6,359 bases of DNA from Ktedonobacteraceae bacterium (GCA_017354095.1 JAFMRP010000286.1:1-6359), one strand, 5' to 3'; shown: positions 1-5,577, numbered from the stretch's first letter. The notes: a model not told the origin generated them from the sequence alone. Made by a program: numbers and translations.

Positions 1-422
1 CGCAGGATAGCGATGCCGAGCAGGATACCACCTATCAGCAGCATCAATCCATCGATCATAAAGAAAATGAACAGAGGAGCTGGCGGGGGGCCGTTCACGA
101 TCACAGGATCTTTGACAGCCAGGTAGGGAAAGACAAAAGCAATAATGGGTTCTGTAGCCAGTGCCATAAGGAAAAAGAGCAGTGTGCCAAGGAAGCCCAG
201 CAGCCCCAGAACGCCCATTTTCCGGTGTTCCACAGGATAGACGCCAGGAAGACCCAGCACTATCAGCATCGCGCCAATCAGACGAATCAGGGCGGTACTG
301 GCGCTGAGGGGATCAGCAGGGCCAGACTCGACAAACAAGCCTGGAGCTATGCCTATAATGACGATTATGCTGCCGGCGAGCAGGCTCAACCCGCTCAAAC
401 GTTTCAAGGTTGTGGATGACAT
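1..422 (-). CDS. multi-pass membrane protein of unknown function, partial (3' end outside window)
   Basis: The reading frame is open from an ATG at 422 to the left window edge, giving 140 residues with no stop, so the C-terminus is missing. The protein is very hydrophobic. Likely membrane segments are about residues 11-30, 44-62, 69-90 and 116-140. A more polar loop at 91-115 contains a Pro-rich stretch (GPPPAP). The N-terminus is short with two basic residues (K7, R8), and I see no cleavable signal peptide. The start is supported by an AAGGAGG Shine-Dalgarno on the minus strand at 432-438, 9 nt upstream. An ATG at 429 is in another frame and too close to that site. I do not recognise a family and assign no function. 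The inverted repeats at 497-533 and 439-453 lie in its upstream region and could control it. Confidence 0.75.
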   Translation of the reverse strand, partial: MSSTTLKRLSGLSLLAGSIIVIIGIAPGLFVESGPADPLSASTALIRLIGAMLIVLGLPGVYPVEHRKMGVLGLLGFLGTLLFFLMALATEPIIAFVFPYLAVKDPVIVNGPPPAPLFIFFMIDGLMLLIGGILLGIAIL

Positions 423-431
423 GGGTCATAA

Positions 432-438
432 CCTCCTT
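432..438 (-). promoter_or_regulatory. Shine-Dalgarno site of the membrane protein
   Basis: On the minus strand this reads AAGGAGG, a near-ideal anti-16S match, 9 nt before the ATG at 422. It selects that ATG over the out-of-frame ATG at 429. The site is directly adjacent to the hairpin at 439-453, which could affect ribosome access. Confidence 0.75.
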
Positions 439-453
439 GCGGGAATCTCCCGC
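439..453 (-). repeat. 6-bp perfect hairpin abutting the Shine-Dalgarno site
   Basis: GCGGGA and TCCCGC flank a 3-nt centre. In a minus-strand transcript this GC-rich stem-loop would sit immediately 5' of the AAGGAGG site of the membrane protein. It could stabilise the 5' leader or act as a DNA operator. The function is inferred; only the symmetry is seen. Confidence 0.5.
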
Positions 454-496
454 TACCCATTGATTCGCAGACACATGCTTTGGATTGCATATACTG

Positions 497-533
497 CATG
501 TATCAATTTTTCATACATGTTTCACTGTATGAA
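497..533. promoter_or_regulatory. overlapping inverted repeats, candidate operator
   Basis: Two overlapping perfect inverted repeats share a central half-site. CATGTAT (497-503) pairs with ATACATG (513-519). TTCATACA (510-517) pairs with TGTATGAA (526-533) across an 8-bp spacer. The second element is 24 bp, a size typical of sites bound by dimeric helix-turn-helix repressors such as TetR-family proteins. It lies about 90-110 bp upstream of the membrane-protein start, where a promoter would be expected. No regulator gene is present in the window, so the binding protein is unknown. Confidence 0.45.
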
Positions 534-704
534 TATTACAGCAGAGGTTGTGGCGCTGTCATGGGACAATGACCCGATTCTGGCGGGCCATTTGTCCCGG
601 GGGGATATTTGATGGAGATCGAAAAGCTCAACAAGCGAGACCCGATCCTCAACCTGAAAAGAGTTTATCTGACCAGATATTCAGAGGCAATCAGCATAGT
701 ATAC

Positions 705-735
705 AAAAGCGGATGCCTGTCGACAGACATCCGCT
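705..735 (-). terminator. candidate intrinsic terminator downstream of the alpha/beta hydrolase
   Basis: AGCGGATG (708-715) and CATCCGCT (728-735) form an 8-bp perfect stem. After one mismatch the 12-nt loop can pair further through CTG/CAG around TCGA. Read on the minus strand the stem is followed by a short, imperfect T-run (TTTGTAT). It would end transcription about 175 nt after the hydrolase stop and insulate the membrane-protein gene. The weak T-run and the distance keep confidence moderate. Confidence 0.5.
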
Positions 736-742
736 ATTATTC

Positions 743-783
743 TCCGCTTCCTGGCGGACGCTACCCTCTGGCAATAGGTAGCG
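743..783. repeat. two adjacent stem-loops
   Basis: TCCGC (743-747) pairs with GCGGA (754-758), and directly after it CGCTACC (759-765) pairs with GGTAGCG (777-783). With the hairpin at 708-735 they make three consecutive stem-loops in 76 nt. No T-run follows either of these two on either strand, so they are not terminators by themselves. They may be part of a structured 3' untranslated region or a small RNA. Confidence 0.4.
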
Positions 784-843
784 GGTGCAAGCAGCCATTA
801 CTTCCTGTATTGCTTACTCATAGTAACAGAGCATATTGACTAT

Positions 844-858
844 AGCTATGAAATAGCT
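844..858. repeat. 6-bp perfect inverted repeat AGCTAT/ATAGCT
   Basis: AGCTAT and ATAGCT flank a 3-bp centre. The repeat is AT-rich and lies about 52-66 bp past the hydrolase stop. A TATAGT hexamer overlaps it on the minus strand but has no good -35 box. The role is unknown. Confidence 0.35.
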
Positions 859-877
859 CACAGTTTCCCTGGGAGGG

Positions 878-892
878 AGAAATTGTATTTCT
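878..892. repeat. 6-bp perfect inverted repeat AGAAAT/ATTTCT
   Basis: AGAAAT and ATTTCT flank a 3-bp centre, 18 bp past the hydrolase stop codon. On the minus strand the stem is followed by a C-rich stretch and not a T-run, so it is not a standard intrinsic terminator. Confidence 0.35.
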
Positions 893-909
893 AGACAACA
901 TACGCGCTT

Positions 910-1830
910 TTAGAGAGTGACTTTCTGCACGGCTTCGGCACGCAGGTGCTGTTGAAACCAATGAATGATTTGAGGAATGACGGTTGTATAAAGATGGGAC
1001 TCCGGTTGAATCCAGTCCAGGTGATGCCCTCCCGAAACTTCGATCAGGTCCTTTGGCTCTTTCGCCAGCGCATACAGGCTCCGAGCCTCATCAATGGGAT
1101 GCAGCGCATTCTGGACGCCATGAACGATGAGCAGGGGACGCGGACTGATGCAATGAACGACCTGCTCAGGACGGAATGCATAGTACGCCTCCGCAGATTG
1201 CAACGATATATTCACACCAAAACGCTCATGATTTCCATACATATCCTCTTCCACATTCGCGCGCGTCGCTGGTTCAAGCGGAACGACTTCCCATGGGCTG
1301 ACAAGCTGGGAGCGCCCGGTAAGAACCCGCTGGATGCGATCCTGTGCAATACGATCCTGTAACGCCAGCCAGTCAACATATGGCCGCGAATCTCGTACCG
1401 CTCGTCCGGCATCTCCAACGCCGTTGAGAGACGCTACCGCCTGAACACGCGTGTCCTCGGCGGCTGCCTGAACCACCACACCTCCTCCCAGCCCCCAGCC
1501 CAGCAAACCAATATGCGCCGGATCAATCTCCGGTTGTTGCTGCAGGAATGTGAGGGCATCCAGCACATCTTTGACTTGTTCCTGCGGTAAGACCCGTCCA
1601 TGTTCACCATCGCTTGTGCCAAATCCTCGATAATCAAAGGTGAAACAGGCCAATCCAGCCGAAGTGAATGCGCCCCACAACTTTGCGGGTATCAACTCTT
1701 TCAAACCTTGAAAGCCCGAAGCCAGGATAATCCCCGGTAGACGCTGACCAGCCTGATAGCTATCTGGAAGTTGCAGAAGACCTTCCAGACGAATACCATC
1801 ACTATAGAACACATGCTGGCGAGTTTGCAC
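910..1830 (-). CDS. alpha/beta hydrolase-fold protein, likely catalytically altered
   Basis: The 306-residue protein has the layout of a serine alpha/beta hydrolase of the S15/acetyl-xylan-esterase-like type. The core strand and oxyanion region is at about residues 32-42 (ASGFQG). FDYRGFGTSDG follows at 65-75. The nucleophile-elbow region is at 108-117, the strand before the acid at 232-238 (LLIVHG) and the catalytic-His region at 267-272 (GGHHLD). In the elbow G-x-S-x-G the Ser is replaced by Gly (G111-W-G113-L-G115). The acid position reads Asn241 where the family usually has Asp. A His is kept at 269/270. The protein may therefore be a pseudo-hydrolase or use another mechanism. The start is GTG, chosen because GGAGGT lies 8 nt upstream and no better in-frame ATG follows. 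The protein is cytosolic with no signal peptide, and its substrate is unknown. It appears monocistronic, with a 112-nt gap after the Uma2 gene. Confidence 0.9.
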   Translation of the reverse strand: MQTRQHVFYSDGIRLEGLLQLPDSYQAGQRLPGIILASGFQGLKELIPAKLWGAFTSAGLACFTFDYRGFGTSDGEHGRVLPQEQVKDVLDALTFLQQQPEIDPAHIGLLGWGLGGGVVVQAAAEDTRVQAVASLNGVGDAGRAVRDSRPYVDWLALQDRIAQDRIQRVLTGRSQLVSPWEVVPLEPATRANVEEDMYGNHERFGVNISLQSAEAYYAFRPEQVVHCISPRPLLIVHGVQNALHPIDEARSLYALAKEPKDLIEVSGGHHLDWIQPESHLYTTVIPQIIHWFQQHLRAEAVQKVTL

Positions 1831-1838
1831 GAAAAGCT

Positions 1839-1844
1839 ACCTCC
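1839..1844 (-). promoter_or_regulatory. Shine-Dalgarno site deciding the GTG start of the hydrolase
   Basis: On the minus strand this reads GGAGGT, 8 nt before the GTG at 1828-1830. It supports GTG as the true initiation codon. The sequence ATGTATGAAA lies 6 nt further upstream (1851-1860) and matches a half-site of the 497-533 element. Confidence 0.7.
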
Positions 1845-1942
1845 ATAAAGTTTCATACATATATAATGCTCGGCGTGCTAAAACTGCACCATACTATTGT
1901 GCCTTTTTTGCTTTGCTGAGTCAAGCTAACTGCTTGTTTTCA

Positions 1943-2551
1943 TCATCTGCGCGGTGGTAGTCCCTTGTAGATATCATCAATGGAGAGCTGCAGATCCAGG
2001 CTATTCAGTGCCACAACCTGTCCAGGCTGATCGTAGCGGCGATACTCCCATTTCCGCCCGTCTTCCAGGCGCAGGAACACTTCGACACAGAAGCATTCCG
2101 AACTGACGAGCACATATTCCTCAATGCCCGGCGTTGCCTGGTAGCGCGCGAATTTGCGGCCCCGATCGTCGCGCTCGGTGTTAGGTGAAAGCACTTCAAC
2201 GACCAGATGCGGCGAGTGGATGATATCACTATCAGCATTCCAGTCGGAGATATCACAGCTTACGCTGACATCAGGATAGACATAGCTTCCGTCGGCCAGG
2301 GCAACTTTGACCTCCGAATTATAAGCATGACAGGGGCCACTAGCGAATTGCTCTCCAAGTAGTTGATACATCACACCAAGCAGGTGTGCATGAGCAATGC
2401 TACCTCCAGCCATGGCACGCGCCCGGCCGTCGAGGTATTGATATTTGACGGTGGTGCTGGCCCGGTCCAGGCGCAGATAGTCTTCCGCGCTCATCTCCTG
2501 GCCGTCGTAGGGATCGTGCTGCTGTTCGTCGCGCGATTGGGGCTGATACAT
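1943..2551 (-). CDS. Uma2 family (DUF820) putative PD-(D/E)XK endonuclease
   Basis: The 202-residue protein matches the usual Uma2 length and layout. An N-terminal helix EDYLRLD (about 23-29) is followed by YLDG (39-42) and a His-containing helix start at about 51-64. YPDVSV (92-97) supplies Asp94. VVEVLSPNT (117-125) supplies Glu119. D-R-G-R-K-F-A-R-Y (129-137) supplies Lys133, and EEYVLV (144-149) follows. Asp94, Glu119 and Lys133 fit the D...ExV/K pattern of the PD-(D/E)XK nuclease fold. The family occurs in many copies in Cyanobacteria, Chloroflexota and Deinococcus, and its in vivo role is mostly undetermined. The ATG at 2551 is preceded at 6 nt by a purine-rich GGAAGGTGG site (2558-2566). 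A strong promoter at 2601-2629 makes it an independent unit. The N-terminal 18 residues are Gln/Asp-rich and probably disordered. No toxin, methylase or transposase partner is visible beside it. Confidence 0.9.
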   Translation of the reverse strand: MYQPQSRDEQQHDPYDGQEMSAEDYLRLDRASTTVKYQYLDGRARAMAGGSIAHAHLLGVMYQLLGEQFASGPCHAYNSEVKVALADGSYVYPDVSVSCDISDWNADSDIIHSPHLVVEVLSPNTERDDRGRKFARYQATPGIEEYVLVSSECFCVEVFLRLEDGRKWEYRRYDQPGQVVALNSLDLQLSIDDIYKGLPPRR

Positions 2552-2572
2552 CGTCTACCACCTTCCTCATAT

Positions 2573-2582
2573 ATTGATCAAT
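2573..2582. promoter_or_regulatory. 10-bp perfect palindrome in the Uma2 leader
   Basis: ATTGATCAAT is a perfect palindrome between the -10 box and the Shine-Dalgarno site of the Uma2 gene. It could be a repressor half-operator or simply chance in AT-rich DNA. Confidence 0.25.
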
Positions 2583-2600
2583 TTCACAACATCCACGTAT

Positions 2601-2629
2601 ATTATACATTCTTGCGGGCCAGCACGCAA
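2601..2629 (-). promoter_or_regulatory. sigma70-type promoter of the Uma2 gene
   Basis: On the minus strand a TTGCGT -35 box (2624-2629) and a perfect TATAAT -10 box (2601-2606) are separated by exactly 17 bp. Transcription would begin near 2594, giving a leader of about 40 nt before the ATG at 2551. The -35 box overlaps the hairpin at 2621-2643 that follows the upstream gene. Confidence 0.7.
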
Positions 2630-2643
2630 CGAGAGGGCGTGCT
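2621..2643 (-). repeat. 7-bp hairpin at the end of the lipid kinase gene
   Basis: AGCACGC (2621-2627) and GCGTGCT (2637-2643) form a perfect 7-bp stem around a 9-nt loop. It begins in the TGA stop codon of the lipid kinase gene and covers the -35 box of the Uma2 promoter. There is no T-run on either strand, so it is a weak terminator at best. It may be a 3'-end stabilising stem or an operator. Confidence 0.4.
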
Positions 2644-3734
2644 CAGGCAATGTGGGCGGTGTCCGGCACCAGCAGCCGAAGCCGTTCACCGGCCACCGAA
2701 GCAGCGATGGGTGTATATCCAGAGATTTCGCCGTCCAGCGTGACCTCGTGCTGCTCCTTGCCCATAACGATCGTCACGGCACGCGCCTGCACATGATGCA
2801 CCCCGGCAATATCGGTTAAAGCCGCCGGGAGCAGCGTGGGATAGTTAGCATGCCAGCCTATCACTTTGGCCGCACGATGCGCCCGCCGGGTAAAGAAGCG
2901 CAGCACCCGGAGGAGTACGTGCTGCAGACGTCCATGCTCTACAATTACTACATCCAGGACACGATCATGCAAGCTCACGCCTGGAACCGTTGCCTGCAAT
3001 GATCCCCAAAAGACGGGCGCGTTCACGACTGTAACCTGGACCGCCCGGCAACGCACGGTCTCAGGCGCGTCGCTGGCGCTGTAGCGATCGGCCCACTGCG
3101 GCCAGGTTACAAGCCCCTCAAAGCGCAGTTCCACCTCGATCGGCTTATATGCTCTGATCGCTTCAAGAACGGCTATCGGATAGCTGAACACGCCATAGCG
3201 CTGGCGAAACATGGGATGGGTAGCACGACGCGCGAAGTGAACATTAAGCCCTACGGTCAGGGCATGAGCAAACAAACGCTCAGTGGAGGGCGCGGGGAAA
3301 GCAGCCTTATAGTGAGCCTGTGAGGAAGGTGCATCGGAGAGCAAAGCGCTCCCCAGGTCAAGCTCGATCTGCTTGCCACAGGCAATGACTGCAGCGGCCT
3401 GTTGAAGGTCTAGAGGGATGGAAGCGGTACGTGCCAGATCATTGGCGGTCCCTAAAGGCAGAATTCCTAAAGGCAGCCCGCTGCGCACCACAGGAGCAAG
3501 GACCCCCCCAATAAGTCCATCCCCACCCGCGGCAATGACCAGGTCGATCCCCCTGGCTCTCCACTGCTCGCCCTGGGCGGCGGAAAGGTCGATATCTTTG
3601 ATCGAATGGACTCCAGCAAGCGTGATGTGATGTTCGCGTAGAGAGGCGAGCGCCTGAGAAAATCGTCTCGCCCTTCCCGCATGAGGACTATGAATGAGGA
3701 GAGCTGTACGGGTGGTTGATCGCGGATGACTCAT
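2643..3734 (-). CDS. diacylglycerol kinase family lipid kinase (DAGKc domain)
   Basis: The family transfers phosphate from ATP to diacylglycerol or a related lipid at the inner face of the membrane (YegS/DgkB/BmrU group). The N-terminal nucleotide-binding half shows LLIHSPHAG at about 12-20, the GGDG motif at 70-73 and GILPLGTANDLA at 90-101. The C-terminal beta-sandwich half ends with DGE at 334-336, a conserved feature of this fold. The protein is 363 residues, longer than the usual 290-320. Extra length lies around 132-155 and 207-230. The common GGDGT-x-NE signature reads GGDGLIGG here, so the Thr and the NE pair are missing. The ATG at 3734 has a purine-rich AGGAAGGGAA site (3741-3750) 6 nt upstream. 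The gene stands alone: aroF is terminated before it and Uma2 has its own promoter. The substrate cannot be read from the sequence. Some relatives act on other lipids or confer peptide resistance. Confidence 0.88.
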   Translation of the reverse strand: MSHPRSTTRTALLIHSPHAGRARRFSQALASLREHHITLAGVHSIKDIDLSAAQGEQWRARGIDLVIAAGGDGLIGGVLAPVVRSGLPLGILPLGTANDLARTASIPLDLQQAAAVIACGKQIELDLGSALLSDAPSSQAHYKAAFPAPSTERLFAHALTVGLNVHFARRATHPMFRQRYGVFSYPIAVLEAIRAYKPIEVELRFEGLVTWPQWADRYSASDAPETVRCRAVQVTVVNAPVFWGSLQATVPGVSLHDRVLDVVIVEHGRLQHVLLRVLRFFTRRAHRAAKVIGWHANYPTLLPAALTDIAGVHHVQARAVTIVMGKEQHEVTLDGEISGYTPIAASVAGERLRLLVPDTAHIA

Positions 3735-3913
3735 CGTCGCTTCCCTTCCTTGCTCAACGAGGCAGCGGCCCCGGTGCTGTAACCAGAGGCTCCTTCCTGA
3801 ACACCACTCGCCCGCTGCTACACTTGACCATAACTACACACGTTGCCACATATATACGGTGGAGTTGCTGTTCCGGTAACATAAAGCGGTGGGAAGCGTT
3901 GGAGAGAGGCACT

Positions 3914-3938
3914 AAAAGCAGGCTCCTTTGCCTGCTTT
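3914..3938 (-). terminator. intrinsic terminator after aroF
   Basis: AAAGCAGGC (3915-3923) and GCCTGCTTT (3930-3938) form a 9-bp perfect stem around a 6-nt loop. Read on the minus strand the 3' arm ends in TTTT. It starts 24 nt after the aroF TAG at 3962-3964 and marks the end of the aromatic operon. On the plus strand the stem also ends in TTT, with a T5 run shortly after, so it may work in both directions. Confidence 0.8.
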
Positions 3939-3961
3939 CGACGTTTTTCGTGCTCCTGGGG

Positions 3962-5029
3962 CTAGTCCGTGACAAACTTGCGGCCGATGGCATGCGCGAT
4001 GGCGTGCGCCTGGGGCATCAACGTTTTGAACTGGTCAATGGTGACGGATTGCGCACCATCTTTCAGCGCCACGTCAGGGTTGGGATGAACCTCGATGAGC
4101 AGCGCATCGGTTCCGGCGGCCAGCGAGGCCAGCGTCATGGGGGTAACCAGGTCGCGACTGCCCGTGCCCTGGCTGGGGTCCGAAATGATCGGCAGGTGCG
4201 ATAGGCGCTTGATCAGCGGGATCGCGCTGATGTCCATGGTATTGCGCGTCATTTTCTCAAACGTGCGAATGCCGCGCTCACAGAGAATCACATTCGGGTT
4301 GCCCTGTGCCAGAACGTATTCCGCCGCCAGCAGCCATTCCTCAATGGTCGCCGACATGCCGCGCTTGAGCACGACGGGCTTGCGTGTGCGCCCCACTTCA
4401 TCGAGCAGCATATAGTTTTGCATATTGCGCGTGCCAATCTGCAACATATCAGCATATTCGCTGACCATCGCCACATCCGTGGGCGTCATGACCTCGGTAA
4501 TCACGGCCATACCAAATTCTTTACGCGCCTTGTCCAGCAGCTTGAGTCCAGCCTCACCCAGGCCCCGGAAGCCATAAGGCGACGTAGAGGGCTTGAAGGC
4601 GCCACCGCGCAAAATGACCGCTCCCTCTTTGCGCACCGCCTCAGCCGTGGTAAACAGCTGCTGCTCGCTCTCGACGGTGCAGGGACCAGCCATCATCACC
4701 ACCTCATTACCACCGATGGTGACAGAGCCGCCCGCGACGCAGGCAACCGGCACTTTCACAGTAGTATCCTTGGGATGGAACTCGCGGCTGGCAAGTTTGT
4801 AGGGCTTGGAGACGCGCAGCACGCTCTCAACGCCGCTCAACCCCTCCAGCGATTCGCCCAGTTCAGGGGTGACGCCATTGCTGCCGGTGATATCGACTGA
4901 TCCGACGACCCCAATCACTGTGCGCTCAACTCCCTGCGAGAGGTGGCCATTCAGGCCACGATCTTCAAGGAAGGTAATCACGTTTTCAACTTGTTCTGGA
5001 CTGCAGTGCGACTGCATTACTATTATCAT
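3962..5029 (-). CDS. aroF: 3-deoxy-7-phosphoheptulonate (DAHP) synthase, type I-beta with N-terminal ferredoxin-like domain
   Basis: The enzyme condenses phosphoenolpyruvate with erythrose 4-phosphate to DAHP, the first step of the shikimate pathway, in the cytosol. The 355 residues comprise a ferredoxin-like domain (about 1-70), known in the Thermotoga enzyme to bind Tyr as feedback inhibitor, a linker, and a TIM barrel (about 105-350). Visible motifs are AGPC (114-117), GGAFKP (142-147), RNMQN (201-205), VLKRG (220-224), CERGIRTFE (250-258), EVHPNP (313-318) and KDGAQS (323-328). Metal ligands should be C117, a His at 287, E313 and D324. Their spacing (170, 26, 11) equals what I recall for Thermotoga maritima, but position 287 is Gln (DPSQ, not DPSH). 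The KPRTS motif reads KPSTS (146-150), so its Arg is Ser148. IGARN is IGTRN. The ATG at 5029 follows AAGGAG (5041-5046) at 11 nt. It lies 34 nt after aroH, probably co-transcribed, and is followed by a terminator. Confidence 0.93.
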   Translation of the reverse strand: MIIVMQSHCSPEQVENVITFLEDRGLNGHLSQGVERTVIGVVGSVDITGSNGVTPELGESLEGLSGVESVLRVSKPYKLASREFHPKDTTVKVPVACVAGGSVTIGGNEVVMMAGPCTVESEQQLFTTAEAVRKEGAVILRGGAFKPSTSPYGFRGLGEAGLKLLDKARKEFGMAVITEVMTPTDVAMVSEYADMLQIGTRNMQNYMLLDEVGRTRKPVVLKRGMSATIEEWLLAAEYVLAQGNPNVILCERGIRTFEKMTRNTMDISAIPLIKRLSHLPIISDPSQGTGSRDLVTPMTLASLAAGTDALLIEVHPNPDVALKDGAQSVTIDQFKTLMPQAHAIAHAIGRKFVTD

Positions 5030-5063
5030 AGAATGGGAATCTCCTTATATGCTCTATTTCATG

Positions 5064-5423
5064 CTATATATCACGCTCTCGCAGGTTAACCGCCCCTTTG
5101 AGATAGACATGCCGCATCTCGGCGGCACTGCGTTCAGTATTGACGTGCAGCAGGACGCGTATGCAGCTCCCCAGGCTGCCCGGGACAGGTATTTCACGCG
5201 TACACATCAGCGCCACGTCGATCCAGCCCATATAGCGCGCCGCGCGTGCCGGAAAGGCCGTATTAAGGTCATCTGTGACCGAGAAAATCGCGCTGGCAAT
5301 ATCTTCTGTGCGCAGATCATTACGTTCAACGATTGTGTGTAAAAGTTCGCTGGTAGCGGCAAGGATTTCGTCGCGATCATTATGCTCGACCGTCGTTGCG
5401 CCGCGAATACCTCGACAGTACAT
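5064..5423 (-). CDS. aroH: chorismate mutase, AroH type (monofunctional)
   Basis: AroH rearranges chorismate to prephenate, the branch to phenylalanine and tyrosine. It acts in the cytosol as a trimer with active sites between subunits. The 119-residue protein closely follows Bacillus subtilis AroH. R7 in the RGIRGATTVE start, F57 and R63 in FPARAAR, C74 and E77 (equivalent to Cys75 and Glu78), R89 in CIRV (Arg90) and Y107 in RHVYL (Tyr108) are all present, so activity is expected. The frame is open further upstream to about 5519. The ATG at 5423 is chosen because it puts the conserved RGIRGATT at the expected N-terminus and follows a GGAAAGGGG site (5436-5444). The 12-nt spacing is longer than ideal. 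The gene lies 232 nt after trpA and 34 nt before aroF. Confidence 0.93.
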   Translation of the reverse strand: MYCRGIRGATTVEHNDRDEILAATSELLHTIVERNDLRTEDIASAIFSVTDDLNTAFPARAARYMGWIDVALMCTREIPVPGSLGSCIRVLLHVNTERSAAEMRHVYLKGAVNLRERDI

Positions 5424-5435
5424 TACCCAACTGTA

Positions 5436-5444
5436 CCCCTTTCC
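5436..5444 (-). promoter_or_regulatory. purine-rich ribosome-binding site of aroH
   Basis: On the minus strand this reads GGAAAGGGG, 12 nt before the ATG at 5421-5423. A second G-run (TTGGG) lies closer to the start. Together with the AroH family alignment it favours this start over the longer open frame. The spacing is unusually wide. Confidence 0.45.
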
Positions 5445-5577
5445 AATAATTCGGCAATCATTGCCTGATGAGAACACAAGCCAGGCGCGCTGCCGAACGT
5501 CCTTCTGGATCGGGGACACCGCCTTTCAACATCTGATCCCTCAGCGAGAGCCGCGATCGACATTAATGAAAGGTAGG

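Larger units (their letters stand above)
423..909. other. 487-nt gene-free region rich in short inverted repeats
   Basis: No convincing coding sequence lies here. The short plus-strand frames resemble no family I know and run through hairpin sequence. The stretch is the 5' region of the membrane protein on its left side and the 3' region of the alpha/beta hydrolase on its right side. It contains at least seven short perfect inverted repeats: 439-453, 497-519, 510-533, 708-735, 743-758, 759-783, and the pair 844-858 and 878-892. No tRNA cloverleaf, CRISPR repeat or transposase remnant was seen. Confidence 0.6.

Noticed and set aside
609..839. Plus-strand open frame of about 76 codons with a G-rich stretch before its start
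   Set aside because: The protein resembles no family I know, runs through three hairpins and is the only plus-strand candidate among minus-strand genes. Chance is more likely.
1922..1940. CAAGC/GCTTG stem followed by TTTT on the plus strand
   Set aside because: The stem is only 5 bp and no plus-strand gene exists to be terminated. On the minus strand no T-run follows.
3835..3880. Promoter-like TTACCG, 17 bp, TATATA upstream of the lipid kinase on the minus strand
   Set aside because: Only 3 of 6 and 4 of 6 consensus matches. It may be real but is not strong enough to list as a feature.
3946..4415. Long plus-strand frames opposite aroF
   Set aside because: They are shadows of a strongly conserved minus-strand gene and show no recognisable motifs.
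5424..5519. Longer N-terminal version of chorismate mutase (32 extra residues)
   Set aside because: AroH proteins begin within a few residues of RGIRGATT. The extension has no family similarity and a ribosome-site candidate lies at 5436-5444.
5458..5532. Possible 24-residue leader peptide upstream of aroH on the minus strand
   Set aside because: It contains no Phe, Tyr or Trp codons as an aromatic attenuator would need, and its ribosome site is only 4 nt from the ATG.
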